Origin: Microvirga pakistanensis
GTDB taxonomy: Bacteria > Pseudomonadota > Alphaproteobacteria > Rhizobiales > Beijerinckiaceae
NCBI RefSeq assembly: GCF_004458765.1
Contig: NZ_SPJX01000156.1
Coordinates: forward strand, 124,001 to 188,000
Length of the DNA stretch: 64,000 bases
Reading direction: 5' to 3'
Below the pieces are notes generated by a model. That model was not told the origin of the DNA. It did no database searches and was given only the letters and a program-made list of their open reading frames with translations. The position numbers and the translations under genes were made by a program. The number at the start of each line of letters is the position of its first letter. Within the stretch, counting starts at the first letter, position 1. Shown one piece after another: positions 43,462-51,397 of the stretch.

Positions 43462-43559
43462 TCAAAGTGTAATGTAGAGCGGATCCAATGAAGGTCTGCT
43501 CAGCGTGCAAGCGCGGAAACTAGGGTAAGGTCAGCCCCGTGCCTATATGAGGCGTTCCC
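43462..43559 (+). repeat. Dispersed repeat, copy B
   Basis: About 98 bases, aligning end to end with copy A at 35674-35770. Non-coding. Confidence 0.6.
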
Positions 43560-43630
43560 GATTCAGCGACGAAGCGGCGGCTAGTGCAAATGTTGGCGAT
43601 GAATCACCCATCGCGAGCTCGAATACATCT

Positions 43631-43661
43631 AAAGCCCGCCTCGAAACGCAAGGCGGGCTTT
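43631..43661 (-). terminator. Terminator of the GFA/imine-reductase operon
   Basis: AAAGCCCGCCT and AGGCGGGCTTT form an exact 11-bp stem with a 9-base loop, located 58 bases after the GFA stop on the minus strand, with TTT at the stem end. Confidence 0.7.
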
Positions 43662-43718
43662 CTCAGTGTTGGATGTGCAATGTTTGTTCCCAGATTACAC
43701 GCCTACTTTGATTGGTAC

Positions 43719-44132
43719 TCACGCAGAACTGGCGTCAGGAACACCTTCCAGACACAGCCACCGGTGCTTCCTTTCGGGCCAGTGGAGAACTTGTGGTGCA
43801 GGAAACTGCTCATCCTCCAGACAGCCCGCCGACACGGAAAGCGCGTTCTTCAGGGCTTCTGCCCGCATGAACACGACTGATCCGCACGTGGGACAGAAAT
43901 GTTGCTCAAGCCATTTTCCGGATGAGCCGCTTCGCCGCCAGGATCGCGTTTCTCCCTTCTGGCTGAGGATGGCTGCATCTGGATAGATCGCCCGGTATGA
44001 GAACGCCGATCCGGTGCAGCGCTGGCACTCAAGGCAACTGCATGCGTAGACGCGCCGGGGCTCGCCCGCGAGGACGAGTTCGACGCTCCGGCAGGAGCAG
44101 GCCGCCACTCGTGTCTGTGCTGCGTCATACAT
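43719..44132 (-). CDS. GFA-family (glutathione-dependent formaldehyde-activating-like) protein
   Basis: ATG 44132 (MYDAAQTRVAACSCRSVELV) overlaps the end of the upstream reductase gene by eight bases, indicating coupled translation. The frame is open to 44195. The 137-residue product has the GFA zinc pattern: CSC near the N terminus, ACSCLECQRCTGSAFSYRA (CxxC) and FCPTCGSVVF. GFA proteins are small zinc beta-barrels; glutathione S-hydroxymethyl chemistry is shown for few, so a general small-electrophile role is all that can be said. It is the second gene of an operon controlled with the divergent HxlR gene. Confidence 0.82.
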   Translation of the reverse strand: MYDAAQTRVAACSCRSVELVLAGEPRRVYACSCLECQRCTGSAFSYRAIYPDAAILSQKGETRSWRRSGSSGKWLEQHFCPTCGSVVFMRAEALKNALSVSAGCLEDEQFPAPQVLHWPERKHRWLCLEGVPDASSA

Positions 44133-45042
44133 TGGCGATCTCCGCGGGCGGAGCGACGGTGTGGCCCTTCCGGAACAACGGGGCCAGCGCGGCAAGATCG
44201 CTCTCCGGGCCTCCTTGGGAGAGCCCCTGACGGAAGAACCTGTTCATGGCCTCGGGGAGAGACGCGTCAAGACCCTGCTCCTCACACGCTTCGAGCAGAT
44301 GTTGAAAGGCACTGTAGTGGGCGCCCAGCGACGCCAGGGTGGTCTCGTCACCGGAAAAGCGCTGCGCTCTGGTCCGGTCGATCAGATCGTAAAGCGCTGC
44401 ATCGACGACCGGCTTGAAAGCGGTAAGTTGGTGCCGGAATATCTCAAGATTGAGGTTCTCCGCCTCAATGACAGCCATGCCTTGAAGGGCGCCGAAGAGC
44501 CCACCCCACATCTGGGTCAGCAGAGCGGTATCGAGCGCGGAGGCCTGGCCAGGAACATCCCCAACATAGGTCGTGCCGCCACCAAGAGCGGATAGCAGGC
44601 CCCTGTTCGCCTCGAACACCATGCGTGGCCCTGAATAGAGTAATGCCGCCTCGGGCCTGCCGATAAAGTCGGGTGTCGCCATGATCGCCCCATCCAAGTA
44701 GGAGGCCCCATGTGCTTCCACCCAGGCGGCCTCCTCCCTCGCCAATCGCGGCGAACCCGAGGTGAGCTGCACGACCGTCTTGCCAGGCAAAACTGAGGTG
44801 ACGCTATCGTGCTTCAACAATGTCGCGCTGGCAGCATAGTCCAGGACATTGATGATGACGACGTCAGCCGCCTGGATTCCATCTGCTACAGAGGGGGCTG
44901 TCTGCGCGCCCTGCGACGCCAGCGGCTCACACTTGGCCTGGGTGCGGTTCCACACCCATGTCTCATAGCCGTGGCTCAGAAAAGTCCGAGCAATAGACGA
45001 GCCCATCCGGCCCGCGCCAAGAACGCAGACTACCGTTTTCAT
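44125..45042 (-). CDS. NAD(P)-dependent imine reductase/beta-hydroxyacid dehydrogenase-like protein
   Basis: ATG 45042 has GGAGAAA upstream and begins directly with the Rossmann strand (VVCVLGAGRMGSSIARTFLS); the open frame to 45144 is leader. VWNRTQ after the second strand favours NADPH. The region VVQLTSGSPRLAREEAAWVE and the C-terminal all-helical dimerisation domain (AQGM-like FGALQGMAVIEAENLNLEIF) fit the imine reductase branch of the 6-phosphogluconate/beta-hydroxyacid dehydrogenase superfamily. The catalytic Lys of true hydroxyacid dehydrogenases is not apparent. The substrate is unknown. It is the first gene of an operon with GFA and is divergent from HxlR. Confidence 0.82.
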   Translation of the reverse strand: MKTVVCVLGAGRMGSSIARTFLSHGYETWVWNRTQAKCEPLASQGAQTAPSVADGIQAADVVIINVLDYAASATLLKHDSVTSVLPGKTVVQLTSGSPRLAREEAAWVEAHGASYLDGAIMATPDFIGRPEAALLYSGPRMVFEANRGLLSALGGGTTYVGDVPGQASALDTALLTQMWGGLFGALQGMAVIEAENLNLEIFRHQLTAFKPVVDAALYDLIDRTRAQRFSGDETTLASLGAHYSAFQHLLEACEEQGLDASLPEAMNRFFRQGLSQGGPESDLAALAPLFRKGHTVAPPAEIANV

Positions 45043-45184
45043 GGCAATTTCTCCGATTGTTGAAGATCGCTTCGACAGAAACAGTTTCGGTTTGGCCGGC
45101 CGCATTTGAAGATATATGTTCCCGGATTGATTGGAAGTACGCACCTTCAGGTAAGCTACCCTAGGCTTAGACAGGAGCTATCGC

Positions 45185-45526
45185 ATGCGGAGCAAGGAGC
45201 CAGATAATTGCGGTTTTGCGGCCGCTCTCCAGGCGGTCGGCGGCAAGTGGAAAATCTCACTGCTGTGGGAATTGCATCTGCGGCCGCACCGGTTCGCGGA
45301 GTTGCGCCGGCTCTTGCCTGGCGTGAGCGAGAAGGTGCTCACCCAACAGTTGCGCCAGATGGAGGCGGATGGCTTGATCACCCGTCGTGACTTCGGTGAA
45401 GTGCCCCCGCGAGTGGAATATTCTATTACGCCGTTGGGCCTGAGCCTGAACGAAGCGGTAACCGCGATGTCGAAATGGGGGAAGCAGCACGAGGCCTGGA
45501 AATCGCACCGGAGCGCGGCTGCCTGA
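45185..45526 (+). CDS. HxlR-family transcriptional regulator
   Basis: The 113-residue winged-helix protein has a typical HxlR sequence: CGFAAALQAVGGKWKISLLW (single N-terminal Cys), HRFAELRRLLPGVSEKVLTQ, LRQMEADGLITRRDFGEVPP, RVEYSITPLGLSL. HxlR regulators often sense electrophiles or aldehydes through a conserved N-terminal Cys, here in DNCGFA. It is divergent from the reductase/GFA operon across ~140 bases, so it most likely controls that operon and itself. AGGAGC lies ten bases before the ATG. Confidence 0.9.
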   Translation: MRSKEPDNCGFAAALQAVGGKWKISLLWELHLRPHRFAELRRLLPGVSEKVLTQQLRQMEADGLITRRDFGEVPPRVEYSITPLGLSLNEAVTAMSKWGKQHEAWKSHRSAAA

Positions 45527-46023
45527 GGAACAAGAAGGGTGGGATTGAGTGCCCCCGCGTCAATGAAGGTCAGCTTCGGGTCGTGAGCGTGTGGAAACTC
45601 CCGTTCGCTCGACCTTCCGCACCGACAATGCACACCTGATGCGCGAAGCCCTCGTTGCCGGACTGAGAATCGGGCTCATGAACAAGAAGGTGTTTGACCC
45701 CCTGCTAACGGAACAGCGGCTCGAATGGCACTTTCGAGGGTCCGAACCTCCCGCTCGACAACCTCAGGGGCAATGCCTCGCCAAATCATAGTCTCCGCCG
45801 CACCTGCAACTGGTGTGCGAGATGTTTTTCGGCCGTCTTTGCGGGAGCCTTCGCCATGCGCCCGGCATGTTTCACGATAAATCGGCGGTCTCGAGATCAC
45901 CGCCATGTCACTAACTGGACGTGACATCAGCAACAACAAAGGATGCTCAGAGGCAATGAGATCAAACAATATCAATGGGTTGCGACAAGCATCGACGTCT
46001 AACGACAAGCAGTGACATCCAAT
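45527..46023. other. Gene-poor stretch before the tRNA fragment
   Basis: Short frames on both strands are not convincing. A minus-strand frame (45676-46026; EVVEREVRTLESAIRAAVPL) could be a relic, but I cannot assign it. The stretch may be mobile-element debris. Confidence 0.35.
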
Positions 46024-46070
46024 CACCGGACTCTGACTCCGTCAGTCTTGGTTCGAATTCAGGTCCCCCA
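46024..46070 (+). tRNA. 3' fragment of tRNA-Gln(CTG), probable attachment-site remnant
   Basis: The sequence begins at the anticodon arm: stem CCGGA / TCCGT around loop CTCTGAC with anticodon CTG at 46033-46035. It continues through a four-base variable loop, the T-arm (CTTGG-TTCGAAT-TCAGG, 46047-46063) and the 3' acceptor strand TCCCCCA, ending at 46070. The 5' acceptor strand and D-arm are absent and no CCA-type discriminator follows. It cannot be functional. Such 3' halves are left by tyrosine-integrase insertion into tRNA genes. Confidence 0.7.
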
Positions 46071-46198
46071 CCCCCTTCTTCAAGGCTTAGCCGCACCTTC
46101 TGACAAATTGCTCGAAGCAGTTCGACCCAGATTTTCCGCTGCTTAGACAACCGTGCTCGCGCTTGATCGTCCTGCACCCTGCCCTTGTGCACGTCTCC
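46071..46198. other. Spacer between the tRNA fragment and the siderophore operon
   Basis: No gene seen; it is the presumed 3' end region of the siderophore operon on the minus strand. Confidence 0.4.
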
Positions 46199-46924
46199 CT
46201 ACTTCCGGGTCGCTTTCGGCGGCGTCGGGCAGATGTCGCCGCAGCACTCGATGCCGGGCAGCAGGTAGCGCAGGCAGCACAGCTTGCGGCGCCTGATCGC
46301 CTGCCCGTCCTGAGGCACGTATCGGATCAGGCCGAACATGGGATTGGCGCGGTCGCTCGCATCCGACCTGCTCTGCAGCAAAGCCCTGCCCTCATCGAGC
46401 GCATCCGGATGGGCGCTCACATCCGCGGCGGCCTGCTGCAGCGTCCACTCGAAGATGTCGGCGGCGTTGTTCCATAGCATGCGGCGCGAGACGCCGAACT
46501 GGTTCGACAGATGGCGGACCAGCGGCTCCACATGGCCCGAGAACAGGCGCGCGAACGTCCTGCTCCCACCCGGTGGCTGCGAAGTGCCGTCATGGGGCAG
46601 GATGATCGCCGCCGTCTGTCCCCCCTCATGCAGCGCGATGCCGACCTGATCGAGTTCCACCGGCAGATCGCGGTTGAGAATGACGACAGCCGCCGTCGTC
46701 GGGATGATGAGAGCCCCGAAGTGCCACTGCGCCCACATGGACACGAGCGCACGCCGGTCGCCGCCAGGATACACTTCGGCGAACCGCTCCATGAGGCCTT
46801 CGATCACGCCCGCATCGAGCAGATCGCGGCACGGGATGGCTCCCGTGTGCTCGCCGGGAAGGGCGAGACCGTCCTTGAAGTGAACGAAGGTGCCGGTGAA
46901 GCATGGCGCGAGCGAAGGGATCAT
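46199..46924 (-). CDS. fhuF: Siderophore-iron reductase FhuF
   Basis: This 241-residue cytosolic protein matches FhuF: an N-terminal region (LVSMWAQWHFGALIIPTTAA), a middle helical part (FSGHVEPLVRHLSNQFGVSR, LWNNAADIFEW) and the C-terminal [2Fe-2S] motif KLCCLRYLLPGIECCGDICP (Cys-Cys-x10-Cys-x2-Cys type). It reduces Fe3+ in imported hydroxamate or similar siderophores so iron is released. It overlaps the MFS gene by four bases (ATGA) as the last gene of the receptor-permease-reductase operon. Confidence 0.87.
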   Translation of the reverse strand: MIPSLAPCFTGTFVHFKDGLALPGEHTGAIPCRDLLDAGVIEGLMERFAEVYPGGDRRALVSMWAQWHFGALIIPTTAAVVILNRDLPVELDQVGIALHEGGQTAAIILPHDGTSQPPGGSRTFARLFSGHVEPLVRHLSNQFGVSRRMLWNNAADIFEWTLQQAAADVSAHPDALDEGRALLQSRSDASDRANPMFGLIRYVPQDGQAIRRRKLCCLRYLLPGIECCGDICPTPPKATRK

Positions 46925-48174
46925 GGCCGTGAGGCAGCCCGGTGCCGAACGGGATCGTCATCGGAGCGGCCGCGCTCTCCCGAACGGCGGCTCAAATAGG
47001 CTCCGGCAGGCACAGCCAGCAGGGCGAGGAAACTGGCCAGTCCGAAGAACGTCACGTAGCCGAAATGCTGGGCGATCCAGCCGGCGCCGACACCGCCCAC
47101 CATGCTGACGGCGGCATCCATGCATTGCAGCAGCGTGAAGTCGATCCCAGCCTGGCGTGGATCGGACAACGCCATGAAGTGGGCGTAGAGCGCAACGTAT
47201 CCCAGGGCCATGACGGCGGAGGAACTGGCAAGCGCGAGCCCGAGCAGAAGCGCCTGCGGAACCTCGCTCCACCATGCGGCCGCCGCAAGGCCGTACAAGG
47301 CGCCGGCTTGCAGCACCAGGGCGACGACCAGGACGGCGCGTGCCCCCCATATGCGCACCAATGCGCCTCCGAGGAGCGCGCAGACAAAGCCGACCAGCAG
47401 GCCTCCCAAGCCGTTGAGGACGCCGAGGGCGCTCAGATCGAGGCCCTTGTCGATCAGGAAGGGGCCGACCATGCCGAGCGACCATTTCTGGGTCAGCGTG
47501 TAGACGGCGGCGAGCACGAGGCCCTTGCGCATCCCGCTGCGCCTGAGCGCAGCGCGCAAGGACGGCTGGTACGTGCGCGGCGCGACCGGCACGGATGCCC
47601 GCGACAGCACGAAGGGCAGGCCCAGAAGCACGATCAGCACGGCCATGGCGAGGCTTGCCTGCATCCAGTCGAGGCGGTCGACCAGGATGAGGAACAAGCC
47701 CGCGCCGATCGCCGCGCCGATATAGGCTCCGCCGACCTGAGCGGCATTGCCCCAGCCATGATAACGCTCATGCAGGCTTTCGACCGCGTGCCCGTCGCAG
47801 GCGATGTCCACGGTGGCGGCCGCGAAGGCGATGACCATGAGGGCCGCCATGAGCGGCACCAGCTTCGTGGGCCCGATTGCCCCCACGAGGACGAGGCAGG
47901 CGGCGCAGACCAGGCCGCCGATCAGCACCACCGAGCGCGAGCGGCTCGGGCCGGTCGGCGGCAGCCGGTAGCGCTCGATCGCCGGAGCCCAGAGGAACTT
48001 CAGCACCCACGGCAGAACGGCCAGATAGGTCAGGCCGATCCGATCGAGCGGCATGCCCTGGTCGCGCAGCACGCTCGGCAGGGCGCTGAAGGTGATCCCC
48101 GAGATGACGCTCTGTCCCACATAGAGCCCGCCGATGCCCAGGACGACGGCGGCGGGCGTGCTGAAGCGATACAT
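46921..48174 (-). CDS. RhtX/FptX-type MFS siderophore permease
   Basis: ATG 48174 has GAGAGGG eight bases upstream; a GTG at 48192 would overlap the receptor stop. The ~417-residue protein has twelve hydrophobic segments. It begins STPAAVVLGIGGLYVGQSVI and shows MFS features such as LPSVLRDQGMPLDRIGLTYL and TVDIACDGHAVESLHERYHG. Proteins of this group (RhtX of Sinorhizobium, FptX of Pseudomonas) move ferric siderophores across the inner membrane without an ABC transporter. Position between a TonB-dependent receptor and FhuF supports this role. Confidence 0.85.
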   Translation of the reverse strand: MYRFSTPAAVVLGIGGLYVGQSVISGITFSALPSVLRDQGMPLDRIGLTYLAVLPWVLKFLWAPAIERYRLPPTGPSRSRSVVLIGGLVCAACLVLVGAIGPTKLVPLMAALMVIAFAAATVDIACDGHAVESLHERYHGWGNAAQVGGAYIGAAIGAGLFLILVDRLDWMQASLAMAVLIVLLGLPFVLSRASVPVAPRTYQPSLRAALRRSGMRKGLVLAAVYTLTQKWSLGMVGPFLIDKGLDLSALGVLNGLGGLLVGFVCALLGGALVRIWGARAVLVVALVLQAGALYGLAAAAWWSEVPQALLLGLALASSSAVMALGYVALYAHFMALSDPRQAGIDFTLLQCMDAAVSMVGGVGAGWIAQHFGYVTFFGLASFLALLAVPAGAYLSRRSGERGRSDDDPVRHRAASRP

Positions 48175-48188
48175 GGCGGACAGCCCTC

Positions 48189-50279
48189 TCACCAGCGGTA
48201 CCGCAGGCTCGCGATGACCTTGCGGCCTTCGTCGAAGTAGCAGTAGTTGGACGTGCAGACCTGACCGTCCTCGTCGAGCAGGTTGGTGGCATTCACCTGG
48301 AGCCGCACGCCCTTGAGGCTCGGATTGATGTTTTCCAGGTCATAGCGGATCGCCGCATCGAGATAGGTGCGCGGATCGTTCTCGATGACGGCGCGGTTGA
48401 GATTGTCGCCGAAGCTGGAGCCGACATAGCGAACACCGCCGGCGATGCCGAGACCTCTCGCGGGCCCCTCCTGGATCGTATAATCGAGCCAGAGCGAAGC
48501 CATGTGGTTGGGCACGCTCGTCAGCTGATTGCCTTCCGTCTCCGGAGTCAGCTCCAGAATGCGGGCATCGGTGTAGGAGTAGGACGCCAGAACGTTGAGT
48601 CCCTCCGCCAGGGACGCGACACCTTCGATCTCGAAGCCCCGCGAACGCAGATCGAGCTGGATCTGCCGGTTCAAGCCGTCGACGACCTGGTAGATCACCG
48701 CATCGTCCTGGCGCAGATCGAAGACGGCGGCCCGCAGCGATGCGTTGACGTTCGGCAGATCGTACTTCACGCCGAGTTCGATCTGCTCGCCGGTCGTCGG
48801 CTCGGCGACCCCGCCGTTGAGGACCGTCCCGGGATTCGGCGTGAAGGACGTGCCGTAGCTGACATAAGGCGCAAGGCCGAACTCGGTCACGTAGCTCAGC
48901 GCCGCGCGCCCCGTGAACTTGCTGTCGTCACGGTCGAACTCCGCTCCATTGCTTTCGTACTCACTCGTCAGCCAGTCATGGCGGCCGCCCAGGGTCAGGC
49001 GCCAGTTCTGCCACTTGAGTTGGTCTTGGACATAGATCCCGGTCAGCGTCTGCGTCTGCTCGTCGCGTTGGTAGACGAAGTCGGGATCCGTTCCGATGGG
49101 AACCACGCCGAACGCCAATCTGTTTCGGTAGCTCAAGCGGCTGACGTCGAGGCCGGTCAGAATCGTGTGATCGACAGCGCCCGTTCTCACGCGGCTTTCG
49201 AGATGCGTATCGGAAACGATCCCCCAGTTGTTCTCGCGGACCAGGCCAGAGCCGGCGCCGAGGGAGTAATATTCCTGGTTGGTGCCGAGGGCCGAGAAGC
49301 GCATGCGCTGGCGCAGGGTGAACATGTCGCTGAAGCGGTGCTCGAACTCATAGCCGATCCGCCCCTGCTTCTGACGGTAGTCGTTGTAGCGCGCGTCGCC
49401 TTCATAGACCCTGGTGGCGCCGATCACCCGACCCGTCGAAACGCCGTTCTCATCCAATTCGTAGTTGTTGACATAGGCGGCACTGCCGCCGGTCGTCGAG
49501 TCCATGTACTCGCCGAGAATCGTCAAGGTCGTTGCATCCGTCGGCTTCCAGGTGAAGGCCGGGGCGATGAAAACCCGGTCGTCAGGGACGGCATCGAGCT
49601 GAGTGCCGGCCTCGCGCACGAGGCCCGTCAGCCGGTAGAACAGGGTGTTGTCGGAATTGACGGGGCCGGACAGGTCGAAATTGCCTTGCAGGCGGCCGTA
49701 GGAGCCCGTCTGAACCTCCACCTCGTGGAAGGGAATGAAGGTCGGACGCTTCGAGATCAGGTCGACGATGCCGCCGGTGCTGCTTGCACCGTAGATCGAA
49801 GCCGCCGGCCCTCTCAGGATGGAGATGCCTTCCAGGCCATAGGGTTCGAGCCGGAACAAGCCGTTCGGAGAGTTGACCTGACGCAGCCCGTCGCGGAACA
49901 CACCCGTATAGGTGACATCGATGCCACGGATCCAGAAGGCATCATAACGCGGATCGAAGCCGTAACCGCCAACCCGTGATCCCGGCGTGTAGGCAACCGC
50001 ATCGAGCAAGGTCTGCGGCTTGCGGTCCTCGATCTGCTGCTGCGTCACGATCGAGACCGATTGCGGCGTCTCGAGAAGAGGCGTGTCGGTTTTGGTCGCG
50101 CTCCGCCCCGAGGTAGCCACATAGCCGCTTGCGCCAAGGACACCGCCTGCTTCGTTCTGGTCTGCCTCGACGGTGACCTCGTCGAGCCGGATCGGCGTGG
50201 ACACCGCCGATTGCGCGAGCGCTTCGTTCGAGATCAGGACAAGAGCGGTTGATGCCAAAAGGGCATAACTGAGTTTCAT
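48189..50279 (-). CDS. TonB-dependent siderophore receptor
   Basis: ATG 50279 gives a signal peptide (MKLSYALLASTALVLISNEA, cleavage after ALAQ); the frame is open to 50390. The ~696-residue protein has a TonB box-like segment (RLDEVTVEA), a plug domain (TPQSVSIVTQQQIEDRKPQT, FWIRGIDVTYTGVFRDGLRQ, GPAASIYGASSTGGIVDLIS) and a 22-strand-type barrel ending in a terminal aromatic (KVIASLRYRW). It is a ferric-siderophore receptor of the ferrichrome/ferrioxamine-like group. It is the first gene of the operon; the AT-rich region upstream probably carries iron-responsive control. Confidence 0.93.
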   Translation of the reverse strand: MKLSYALLASTALVLISNEALAQSAVSTPIRLDEVTVEADQNEAGGVLGASGYVATSGRSATKTDTPLLETPQSVSIVTQQQIEDRKPQTLLDAVAYTPGSRVGGYGFDPRYDAFWIRGIDVTYTGVFRDGLRQVNSPNGLFRLEPYGLEGISILRGPAASIYGASSTGGIVDLISKRPTFIPFHEVEVQTGSYGRLQGNFDLSGPVNSDNTLFYRLTGLVREAGTQLDAVPDDRVFIAPAFTWKPTDATTLTILGEYMDSTTGGSAAYVNNYELDENGVSTGRVIGATRVYEGDARYNDYRQKQGRIGYEFEHRFSDMFTLRQRMRFSALGTNQEYYSLGAGSGLVRENNWGIVSDTHLESRVRTGAVDHTILTGLDVSRLSYRNRLAFGVVPIGTDPDFVYQRDEQTQTLTGIYVQDQLKWQNWRLTLGGRHDWLTSEYESNGAEFDRDDSKFTGRAALSYVTEFGLAPYVSYGTSFTPNPGTVLNGGVAEPTTGEQIELGVKYDLPNVNASLRAAVFDLRQDDAVIYQVVDGLNRQIQLDLRSRGFEIEGVASLAEGLNVLASYSYTDARILELTPETEGNQLTSVPNHMASLWLDYTIQEGPARGLGIAGGVRYVGSSFGDNLNRAVIENDPRTYLDAAIRYDLENINPSLKGVRLQVNATNLLDEDGQVCTSNYCYFDEGRKVIASLRYRW

Positions 50280-50594
50280 GACGCACCCCAGAATACATTG
50301 GATGAATGCGCCTAACAAAATAAGTAAATCAAGGTCAAATATTTTAGTTTTTAATTGTTTTAATCCAAAAACTACGTTCATTGTAAGCATTCTAAAGAAG
50401 AGATACGCTCCCTGACGTTCTTTGAGCTTGAATGAGCGCCAGCTTCTTTATAGGAAGGGCGTGAATATGATGAGAGCGAGAGACCAGCCCCAAGGCGCCG
50501 CCTTTCGCGTCTCCACGCTCGAGAGCCGGAGAACGGCTCTCCTCTCCCTTCCACCACTCAAACCAAGTCCCGAACTGCGGGTTGGACAACGACG
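50280..50594. promoter_or_regulatory. AT-rich divergent promoter region of the receptor operon and hutX
   Basis: About 100 bases from 50300 to 50395 are strikingly AT-rich compared with the rest of the window. They include an imperfect ICE-like motif read on the minus strand (TTTAGAATGCTTACAATG), which resembles sites of the Irr/RirA/Fur iron regulators of Rhizobiales. The specific regulator is inferred. Confidence 0.4.
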
Positions 50595-51092
50595 ATGACG
50601 CAAACCGTGAACGATCTGATCCGTCAGGATCTCGCCGAGCAGCCGGACGGCATTCTCGAATCCATCGCAGAAGCCCGCCAGGTTCCGATGCAGGTGGTGC
50701 TCGAATGCCTGACCCCCGAGGCGGCCCTGCGTGTCCCGGGCGAACATTTCGAGGAGATTTGGAACGACCTGACCACGTGGGGCGAGGTCATCTTCATTGT
50801 GCATAACCGGAACGGCTTCTTCGAGTGCGACGGCGACATCGTGCCCGGCGAGTTCGGGCATGGCTATTTCAACGTTCACGGCGATAGCCCGATCGGCGGT
50901 CACTTCAAGATCGAACGCTGCCGCGCGATCTACTTCGTCGACAGGCCCTATTTCGAAACACGCTCCTGCGCGATCCGCTTCGTGGACGAGGACGGCGACG
51001 TCATGTTCACGATCTCGGTCGGGTACAACAGGGATCATACCCCAAAGGCGGATCAGGTGGCCCGGTTCGAGACACTCCGCGGCCGGTACTAG
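50595..51092 (+). CDS. hutX: Heme utilisation cytosolic carrier HutX
   Basis: The 165-residue protein matches HutX/HuvX: N-terminal helices (VNDLIRQDLAEQPDGILESI, MQVVLECLTPEAALRV), then beta-sheet segments WGEVIFIVHNRNGFFECDGD, GHGYFNVHGDSPIGGHFKIE, CRAIYFVDRPYFETRSCAIR and VMFTISVGYNRD. HutX binds heme in the cytosol and delivers it to the heme-degrading HutZ. It is divergent from the siderophore operon, consistent with shared iron control. No hutZ or heme ABC genes are in view. The long antisense ORF over it is a shadow. Confidence 0.88.
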   Translation: MTQTVNDLIRQDLAEQPDGILESIAEARQVPMQVVLECLTPEAALRVPGEHFEEIWNDLTTWGEVIFIVHNRNGFFECDGDIVPGEFGHGYFNVHGDSPIGGHFKIERCRAIYFVDRPYFETRSCAIRFVDEDGDVMFTISVGYNRDHTPKADQVARFETLRGRY

Positions 51093-51093
51093 A

Positions 51094-51135
51094 GCATTTT
51101 TCGGCGAAGCGGCTCCGGTTCGCGGTCAAAAATGC
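51094..51135 (+). repeat. Rhizobiales-type intergenic hairpin repeat
   Basis: Directly after the hutX stop, GCATTTTT and AAAAATGC flank an inner imperfect stem (CGGCGAAGCGG, CCGGTTCGCGG). This GCATTTT-CGGCGAA-CCGGTTCGC pattern recurs in Hyphomicrobiales intergenic DNA and here probably ends the hutX transcript. Confidence 0.6.
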
Positions 51136-51397
51136 CGGATACCAAAGAAGAGAGCTGATTCCATGCCAGTGGAGCCAGTTCTAGGCTCATCGCCCAGGCG
51201 CAACCGCCCGACCGCCCTCTGTCGGTTTGCCTTCAGACCGCCGGCGTCGGAGCGATCATACCGGCTACGCGCGGCGAGCCCCCTTTGCGGCGTGACGAAG
51301 CATAAGGTTGCTGCTAAGAGAGCCCGCAACGGCCAAGCTCGCCCGAGGCGCAGGATGGCCCTCTTCCTGACGGTGTACGCATTCGCACGGGTTCGCC
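51136..51397. other. Spacer
   Basis: No supported gene or element. Confidence 0.4.

Larger units (their letters stand above)
43281..43718. other. Gene-free stretch with repeat and terminator
   Basis: Contains dispersed repeat copy B (43462-43559) and the strong hairpin at 43631-43661. No gene is supported. Confidence 0.5.

Noticed and set aside
45676-46026. 116-residue minus-strand frame as a recombinase fragment
   Set aside because: Only a vague helical similarity; not enough to call.
46942-48240. 432-residue plus-strand frame opposite the MFS permease
   Set aside because: Gln/His/Asp-rich antisense of hydrophobic helices.
48504-49979. 491-residue antisense frame opposite the TonB receptor
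   Set aside because: Composition unlike real proteins; the receptor is unambiguous.
50448-51038. 196-residue minus-strand frame over hutX
   Set aside because: HutX matches its family along its full length; the antisense frame shows nothing.
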